A stretch of 64,000 bases of DNA from Bactericera cockerelli. Lineage: Eukaryota; Arthropoda; Insecta; Hemiptera; Triozidae. The DNA lies in NCBI GenBank assembly GCA_024516035.1, contig CM044961.1, positions 2,416,020 through 2,480,019 of the forward strand, in the 5' to 3' direction. The stretch's first letter is position 1; the number at the start of each line of letters is the position of its first letter. Made by a program: the position numbers and the translations under genes. This document shows, in pieces, positions 48,701 to 57,700 of the stretch. The notes beneath the pieces were generated by a model. That model was given only the letters and a program-made list of their open reading frames with translations. It did not search any database and had not been told where the DNA came from.

Positions 48701-51700
48701 ACCATCTCTCTCTCCCTCTCTCTTTCTTCTCTTAACTCCTTACCTCCATCCCTCCTTCAATTATCCCCTTTCCATTTTCCTCCCACTCTCTGTCTCTCTT
48801 TCTTTCTTCTCTCAATTCCTCTCCCTACCTTCCTCCTCTTCTTCTCTAATGTGTTGTGTTCTGGACGAATGATTAATGGGATCCAATTTAATCAGAAGGT
48901 GAGAGCGAGGTGGACAGAGAAGGTATGACGTGGTGGAAAAGAGATAGAGAGATCAAAAGATAGACAGAGACTAGTGAGATGAAACAAATATGGGGAGATA
49001 AGTGAGAGGCTATAGGATGGATGAGATTGATTAGGGGCTCGTGTTTGATTTATGGGAGCAAAGCGGAGGGAGAAGAAAACATAAACTATATTTTATTTAT
49101 AAATTATACAGAAGAAAGAGAGAAAAGAATTAACAAAGTAGAAGAGAGTGGTTAGTGGTGGAAATAAAATGGGAATAGACAGATACGGTGTTTGAGAGAG
49201 GGGGGTAAGTATGAAATCTTCGTGTTGAAGCAAGAGCCTCTATATAATCCCGGTGGCGATGGCGCCAAATTCAGGCCCAAAACGATGTACGACAATGCCT
49301 CATTGTGTAGAGTAGGGTTAGGAAAAAGAAAAATAGGGCCAAGCCTCGGGTTGCATCTCGAGTGTAGCCGGGTATCCTTACATTTTCAAAATCCCTCACA
49401 TTATTTTTACTTTCCTTATCCTATAATAAGGAAAGTATTGTATTCGTCGAAAATTTGACCTACCCAGTTTTTCACATTTCTGGACGAATTATAGCCTCAG
49501 GATACCAAAAAAGTTGTTTTCAGCCATTGGTCCGTGCGTCTGTCTGTCTGTCTGTCTGTCTGTCTGTGTGTGTGTAAACAGGATATCTCGAGAACGGTAA
49601 GAGCTAGAGACTTGAAATTTGGTATGCTAATTGTAATTATACACCAGACGAACCACGAAACTTTTGGTTGCAATCGGCCGCAGACTGCGGCTGCAGGACC
49701 GCAAATATTGGCCGCAAGTGCCGCTTCTTTGAATTGGTTAAAGATACAAAAAAATATTAGAGAACAATTATGTCTTAGATTAAAAAAATAATAGGGGTCT
49801 CTTCTGATCATTTTTTTGATATCTTGAACTTTTTGGACCTCGGCCCCAATTTACCGGTATTTTGGGGGGGACCCGCTTTGATTAACTTTTTTATTATTTA
49901 TCGTAGATGGGGGTTGTGACATATCAAATCCAATGATTTTGAGGTGCTGATTACGAATTTGATATTGATTTTTAGCTAAATGTTACCTTTGAGTCACCAG
50001 TGGCTTTTGGTCCTGTTCCAATCTATACTTATAAAAGAAAGTTTCACTCACTGACTGACTGACTGACTGGCTGACTGACTGACTCACTGATTCATCACTG
50101 TTTCTCCGAATTGATAAGTCCTAGGAAGCTGAAATTTGGTGGGTAGCTTTGTCTTACAGTCTAGATGTGCAATAAGACGGGATTTTTCGAAATTCTTACT
50201 ACAACACCTGCCATTGGCGAAAAAGGACTTTTTACTTTCACCGCTATTTCTCCGCATTGATAAATCCGAGAAAGTTCAAATTTGGTAGGTAGCTTAGTCT
50301 TATAGTTTAAATGTGCGATTAGACGGGATTTTTTCAAAACTCCCACTACAACACCTGCCATTGGCGAAAAAGGACTTTTTACTTTCACCGCTATTTCTCC
50401 GCATTGATAAATCCGAGAAAGTTCAAATTTGGTAGATAGCTTAGTCTTATAGTTTAAATGTGCGATTAGACGGGATTTTTCAAAATTCCCACTACAACAC
50501 CTCTCATTAGCGAAAAAGGACTTTTTATTTTCACCGCTATTTCTCCGCATTGATAAATCCGAGAAAGTTCAAATTTGGTGGGTAGCTTAGTCTTATAGTT
50601 TAGATGTGCGATTAGACGGGATTTTCCGAAATTCCCACTACAACACCTCTCATTAGCGAAAAAAGACTTTTTACTTTCACCGCTATTTCTCCGCATTGAT
50701 TAATCCGAGAACATTCAAATTCGGTAGGTAGCTTTGTCTTATAGTTTAGATGTGCAATTAGACGGGATTTTTCGAAACTCCTGCTCGGCCATTCCACGAA
50801 AAAGAGGAATTCAAAAGTGAAAAATAAATGTTATGACTGTGTATCCTAATTGCTGTCAGAAGATAGTAAATATTTTATAATTAATAAATCCGTTTTGATT
50901 TATCGATTTTTTTATTTTTTTAACAAAAATTCAGTAACTTTTTGAGAGGTCGGAAAAGAAAATTTTTGGTTGGCATTCTGGAGCTAATTTAGAGAAGTCA
51001 AATGAGCTGTTTTTATGGATGGGACATAAACAGCTGTTATAACTTCAAAATAAACATGCTTTCAATTTATTATCTTTTTCAGATTTTTTTCTTAGAAGTA
51101 AACTGTTTTCATGAAATTGAAGGATGAAAATTTGAAAAGTTAATGTAGTGTCCGTTACAAAATTTATAGTTTTTTTTAGGTTAAAAAAGCAGTGAAATAA
51201 ATTTTGATAAACCATTTCGGCTAAAGTAAAACCAAAGGTTTCAGGTGAGTGAAATACATTTTCTTGTTTTTTTTCATTATTCTCTTCATAGGTTTTTTTA
51301 GTGTTGCGGACACTACTGTTACGGACACTACTATAGTATATGTAGTGTCCATACATCCTGTATTTGCCAGTTTGAAGAGTATAAGTCAACCTACTACTAA
51401 ATATGTAGTAGATGTGTTGTTTTATTATTCAGTACGATCTATTCATCAATCAACAATCTAATACTAGTATTGAAAAATTTCATGCAATTTGTCAGAAGGC
51501 GAACTTAAAGTTATGTTTTTAAAGAAAGCTAATAATCTCTACATTGCCGATGCCACAGATGAGAAGTATGTCTCATTTGATCAAGTGATAAGAGTATTAC
51601 CTGCTCCTGACATGATTAAGAAGGGGGGTAGAATATTCTACAAATTCTAAGCAATATGTACTAGGCATAACTACCTATAAGTCACAATTCACAAGTAGGT

Positions 51701-54700
51701 ATACCTGTCTGGTTAACATTCTTTACCCATATTTAGGTATTCATGTTTAATTTTGTTACTTTTCATGTTTCATTTTAAAAGATTCAAGTTGGAAAATTTA
51801 TTTTATTTTAATTACGACTCCTATCCCAAAGTTTTTTTTTATATATACAAGTACTCAGTACGTACCTAATTGATCTCAAAGTGTTCATTTTTTCTAAGAA
51901 AGTAATAAATATTTTTTGTACTAACATTTCTCATTTTGTTTTTATTGCTTTAGAGTACCTCTAGTTCATGTGTTTCCATCAAATAACTGCATAAGAGTGA
52001 AGATAATTACTATAGAACTTTTTGTAGAGTCCGCGATGTAGTGTCCGCAACATGACACATAATTTTTGGAAATGCAAAACTCAAAAATTACTCTACATAA
52101 AAAAATGAACAATACACTATTTTAAAGTAAATATTTTCCTCTTTAAGAAAAATACGGCACTTTGAAGGTATTTTTTCCATAGGGACTGAACTTTACATTT
52201 AATTATAAGGTTCTCAAAAAAATCAAATAGTAAGGTAGTGTCCGCAACGGCAACAAAAAGTGGAATAACAGCTAATCCAAGAATCTTTGAGAAAAAACCT
52301 ACCACTAGTTTATAAACTATAAAAATAAAGAAATCATATGAGCAAAAAAAAAATTCTATCTCTTTTTATTGTTCCACAAATTTGTTTTGAAGAGTAAAAA
52401 TGTAGTGTCCGCGACATATGGAATGGCCGTGCTATAACACCTCTCATTAGCGAAAAAGGACTTTTTACTTTCTCCGCTATTTCTTCGCATTGATAAATCC
52501 GAGAAAGTTCAAATTTGGTATTTATGTTTGTCTTATTGTCTGAATCTGCGAAATTGGGCTTTTCGAAACTCCCACTACAACATCTGCCATTGGCGAGAAA
52601 GGAAAATTTACTTCCACTACTTTTCTCCGCACTTGTAAGTCCGAAGAAATCCAAATTTGGATAGGATTTTTTTAAAACTCCCACTACAACACCTGCCTAT
52701 TATTCCATATTGGTAAGCCCTAAAAAGTTCAAATTTGGTGTGTAGGTTCGATTTACGGTCTAGATGAGAAATTAGACAGAATTTTTTCGAAATTCCCACT
52801 ACAACAACTGCCTGTTACTCCGTATTGGTAAGTCCAAAAATGTACAAATTTGGTGTGTAGGTTTTTTTTCACGCTCTAGATTTTCAATTAGACGGACCTC
52901 AATACACTACGGTCATGCCTCAATACACTACGGTCATGCCTCAATACACTACGTTCATGCCTCAATACACTACGGTCATGCCTCAATACACTACGTTCAT
53001 GCCTCAATACACTACGGTCATGCCTCAATACACTACGTTCATGCCTCAATACACTACGTTCATGCCTCAATACACTACGTTCATGCCTCAATACACTACG
53101 GTCATGCCTCAATACAGAACGGTCATGCCTCAATACACTACGGCTATGCCTCAATACACTACGGTCATGCCTCAATACACTACGGCCATGCCTCGGCCCG
53201 CAAAGCGGGCGACAGCCCGCTAGTTCCTTATAATTATGATAAGGAAAGTCGTGTGATGTTTACACCAGATTTTTTTATGCTATTTTTATATTTGTTATGC
53301 TGAAACTGGTCGTTGTCGTTAATCATACAAGGAACTACTCATTTTCCTCGCGATTTATGAGTGGCTATTTTCTATTCATTTGAACATTTCCAACCGGGAT
53401 CAGAGTAGAGTTGAGAGTGGTGGGAGCAAGATAGGCTGGTTGTAGCAAATGATAGGCCTCTAGGCTGAGATATGTAGTAAAGATTTACTGGTGGAGGTAA
53501 ATTAGTGGAGGAGAGGTGGATAGTCCTTTCTTATGTATTCGGAGTCTACCCGCCCTTTCAACTGCTTATGTCATATGAAGACGGGGAGTTTTACTCTCCA
53601 TTTGCTGAAAACTTACCAACCGTCTATCCACTTGAACCTCACGCACCGTGGCGTGGGTTGAACCAAGATTAGCCAGCATGACGAGAGTTCAAATTTCACC
53701 CATCCAAGTCCTAACCCTCTCTGGACGTTGCTTAACTTTAGAACACGCGCCGAGGACGTTCGTTGACCAGTTCAGTGAGAACTAAGAAAGCTACAGATGG
53801 GTGAAGTGGTCTCGTCAGTCGACCGTCACGTCTCTGCCGCCCGCCCGTCGTAACTCACTACACCGCTTATTACAACTGATGCTGCCTTGGCCGCTCTTCA
53901 GTGATTGGGCAATGGTGAAAAGTTAGAGAAATCTTAAGATAATAGGTTAGGTTCTTAAATATACATTAAAACTCCTCGCCCTTGAACTTATTATTGCTTA
54001 ATGCTTGGGACGCGAACCACCGACCTCCAGGTTACTAGTCCGCTGCCTTGTTGATCAAGCTACTGAGGTCAGTTTATTCTCTGCTTATCCGACCTCGTTT
54101 AGCTGAAGAAGAACTATATCATCTGAACGCACCGAGTAGGATGAATTAGTTAACTTCAATAAAAGAACTACACAATATGCTTCAACGAGGTACCCATCAA
54201 TACCTATGCTTCAATAGAAATTCACATCAATTTGGCTAGTAAAATAATTAATATCAATATGTCAGCTCCCTAAACGATCAATATCAATCATGTGATAAAT
54301 CATATTGATCAGTAAATTATTAATCGATTAGGTCCAGGCAACTGGTTTAGACGCGCACAGAGAGTAGAAAGCTGATGTTATGCAGGGGTCCGTCGGACAC
54401 TGAAGAGGCCAATGTCTCGGGGCAGAGAGATTATTTCAAAGCCGCGGGAGCGTGTGTGCTGCGTGAGATGACCCGTGTTCTAGTGGGACAGCCCACAGAC
54501 CCCACATGTTGCGGGGGATAAAATGACGTCATGTATCATTATAATGCCCGGTTTTGCCGGGCAAGACCCAACATGTGGCGGGGTCGGTCACAATAAAAGC
54601 TGACATTTATCATACCCAGTTTCGGCAGGCAAAAACCCCATTTTTTGCAGTAATGGTTACGATAAATGGCGTCATTTATCGTTACCTTGTCCAATTTCGG

Positions 54701-57700
54701 CAGGCCAAAACCCCACTTTTTGCAGTAACGGTTACGATAAATGACGTCAGTTATCATTATCATGCCTAGTTTCGCCAGGCAAAACTCCACATGTTGCAGT
54801 AACGGTTGCGATAAATGACGTCATAGTTTTATNNNNNNNNNNNNNNNNNNNNNNNNNNNNNNNNNNNNNNNNNNNNNNNNNNNNNNNNNNNNNNNNNNNN
54901 NNNNNNNNNNNNNNNNNNNNNNNNNNNNNNNNGTGATGGTTACGATAAATTACGTTATTTATCATTATCATGCCCAGTTTCGGCAGGCAAAAACCCCATT
55001 TTTTGCAGTGATGGTTACGATAAATTACGTTATTTATCATTATCATGCCAAGTTTTGGCAGGCGAAAACCCCATTTTTTGCAGTAATGGTTACGATAGAT
55101 GGCGTCAGTTATCCTTATCATGCCGAATTTCGCCAGGTAACTCCACATGTTGCAGTAACGGTTACGATAAATGACGTCATTATTTATCCTTATCATGCCC
55201 GGTTTCGGTAACACATAAGATATTTTAAACTCATTTTATACCCGCCACTAATCACAGTACATGGTACCTAGTAATATATGTATTATTATGATTGTACACG
55301 TTATCAGCATCATTCATTCTACTAATATTATATATCTGGCTAAAGGCCATGAAGATGCGGAGACTCCAGCATGCAGATGCAGAATGCACCTGGTTGCAGT
55401 ACCTTGAGTACGAGGGTCACTGACCTCTACGTGCATACCCGCTCTGTGCACTGCATTACCTTGCTACATCATATTATATTATTGCAGGTATTTCTAACTT
55501 GTCCGATTTATTCAGAGTAAGGGTACCAGTATAGGATACTGGCTTTTTCCAACGAAGATTATGGGTACCAGCATCTTGTTTAGGAGTTATACTCGTATAC
55601 AGGGTGAGCTTAAACCGGGAGCAGTACGGTTCGGTTTTGTAACGTATCCCGTACACGGTAACGTATACGGTTGTGAGAGAAATCTCTCACAACCGTACTG
55701 ATTGCGGGTTAAGTAGAGATGGGCACGAGTAATTACTTTACTCATAAAGTTCCGGTTATTGAAAGTAATTAGTATGTTTACCGGTTCTTATTATAGAGTA
55801 ATCAATTGCATCAAAAAAGTAATTGCACCGAAAGCTTTATTTTGTTTCTGCGTACTTCGTATTATAATGGTACAAGAACCGAGTATTTTACTCGTACTCG
55901 TAATTGGGTAAATACTCGTTACTTTTATGGAATCGACTACTGAAGTACCGGTTCTATGAAACATTTGGTATTATCCATCTCTAGCTTAAAGTCTCACCTT
56001 ACACCCAGTATATCTCTGTAGCAAATAATTGTAAGTTTTCTGTTGCCAAATAAATTTTATGCAGCTTTATTTGGTGAGCGGCTCCTGTTTTTCACTCATC
56101 CGCTGTATCTATATTGTAGCTCTAACTTTTGGAGAGCTGACATTTTCACCCAAAAATTCCTTTTCCTGAGACCATTCCACAAGGTGTGATTCGCCCCATT
56201 TCTCACCGCAAGTATTGCCTCACCACTGGAGGCAAGACTTAACACAAACTCTCGCCCTATTTTATGTGATGTCAATCCATACTCCGGCAATACCGCCACT
56301 GGGCGTTTACTCATTTTTCCTCACGAAGTACACAGCCGAAAATTCCGACAGCCGGGATTCAAACAAAGTCTCCGTGCGTGCAGAACAAGTGCGCTACTCT
56401 ACTGGGCCACGGTGACTACTATGATGGATGAGTAAGATTTTTAATGAATTTTTGCTTCAGAGGCAATAAGAGTCATGGGAGTAATAATGATGCTGTTAGC
56501 TTTTGACCCTTGCTCTCTGGTGGGCGTTCATTATGTGTTATAGGACTCTGCTGGCAATGGCCTATGGCCTGAGCCTCGAGTGTTATGAGCTGTAGGTGTT
56601 AGCCAGGCACCCCATGTGTGTAGTACTGTAGTTTCATTCAGGGGGCAAATATAACAACAACAATTTCGAAGGTCCGAAGTTCGAAACCGGCCAAAAAATT
56701 GAAAATTACATTTGTTTGTAAGGGATATATCTTCCCGTGCGCTCGTGTTGACCCAGCGCCTAAATGGGAAGTACTGTGTCACTTCTCACCCATCAGAGCG
56801 GAGGCATACTACGGGATGGGTAAGCTACAACATAGACCTCAAGCGTCTACAGTAGCTCCTGTTTCATGGCTACGAAATAAAAAAGCTGTGAAACACTCAT
56901 GATTTTATCCATTGGGTGGGATTCGAACAAACATACTCGTACATTAGTTGGATTGATGAAAACAAGTGCTGTTATAATGGAACTCGTCCTTTTCAGGCAG
57001 GATACATTAGTGTCTATTATTCTTGTTTCCCCCCCAAGAGTTGGCATTTGAAAAAACATACCAGAAGAAGGATACTTTATTATTTTGACGAATGTTTTAC
57101 AACAGTTTTCAAGAATGCGAGAACTGTTTGTTTGTATAATTAATCTTGTTTCCTATGTTACAAATTCCCCTGAAGAAATAGCTGAAACAGTTCTATCAAA
57201 AATATATTTGTTTGAAAAAGAATATTTTTGTAGGCTAATTTTGTATACTAGTACATTTATCTCAAGTAGGGTGATCAACGTATAGAGGGTCGACGAGACG
57301 GTCAAATCGTATCATTTTGTGTTGCTGTTCAGGCTGTGGTTTTGGTAACAGACAACAGCCATAGATAGGCACAGATTTGAATTTTATCTATAAGTATAGA
57401 AATTAATTGTACTATCTAGCTTCAGACATCCCAGGACAACTGCCTACGAAAATATTCTTTAACTACTGGGCCTCATCAGCTGTCGAAAACATGTGTCCTC
57501 GAATGTCGGGTGCTCAGAGAATCGAAGATTCAGTACCGCGAAGCCAAAGTACCCAGAATCTTTTTTTATGATTCAGTAGGGTAATTTGTAAATTTGTAAT
57601 TTGTAAATATTTGGCATCTTTATTAAATAATACATATACAGCATACAAGTAGACACATAGGAATATAGACAGTATAGGTTCTAAGTTCTAACTTATAGTA

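Larger units (their letters stand above)
50022..53223 (+). mobile_element. 3.2-kb Helitron-like element with internal arrays and a nested transposon
   Basis: TCTATACTTATAAAAGAAAG start after A, and the family 3' hairpin plus CTAG before T at the end. The core is an array of about 150-bp units (cattggcgaaaaaggacttt, tttctccgcattgataaatc, gtgcgattagacgggatttt), four copies before and more decayed ones after a nested DNA transposon (50786-52429). A 21-bp array fills 52899-53190, just before the hairpin. No Rep/helicase ORF is present, so it is non-autonomous. Confidence 0.82.

Noticed and set aside
48345..48872. 175-codon Ser/Leu/Phe-rich ORF
   Set aside because: Low-complexity CT-rich DNA with short tandem units; no start context or domain.
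52888..53223. Heptad-repeat proteins on both strands, or a CRISPR-like array
   Set aside because: It is a 21-bp tandem array with no spacers, located in a Helitron end; open on both strands because of unit length.
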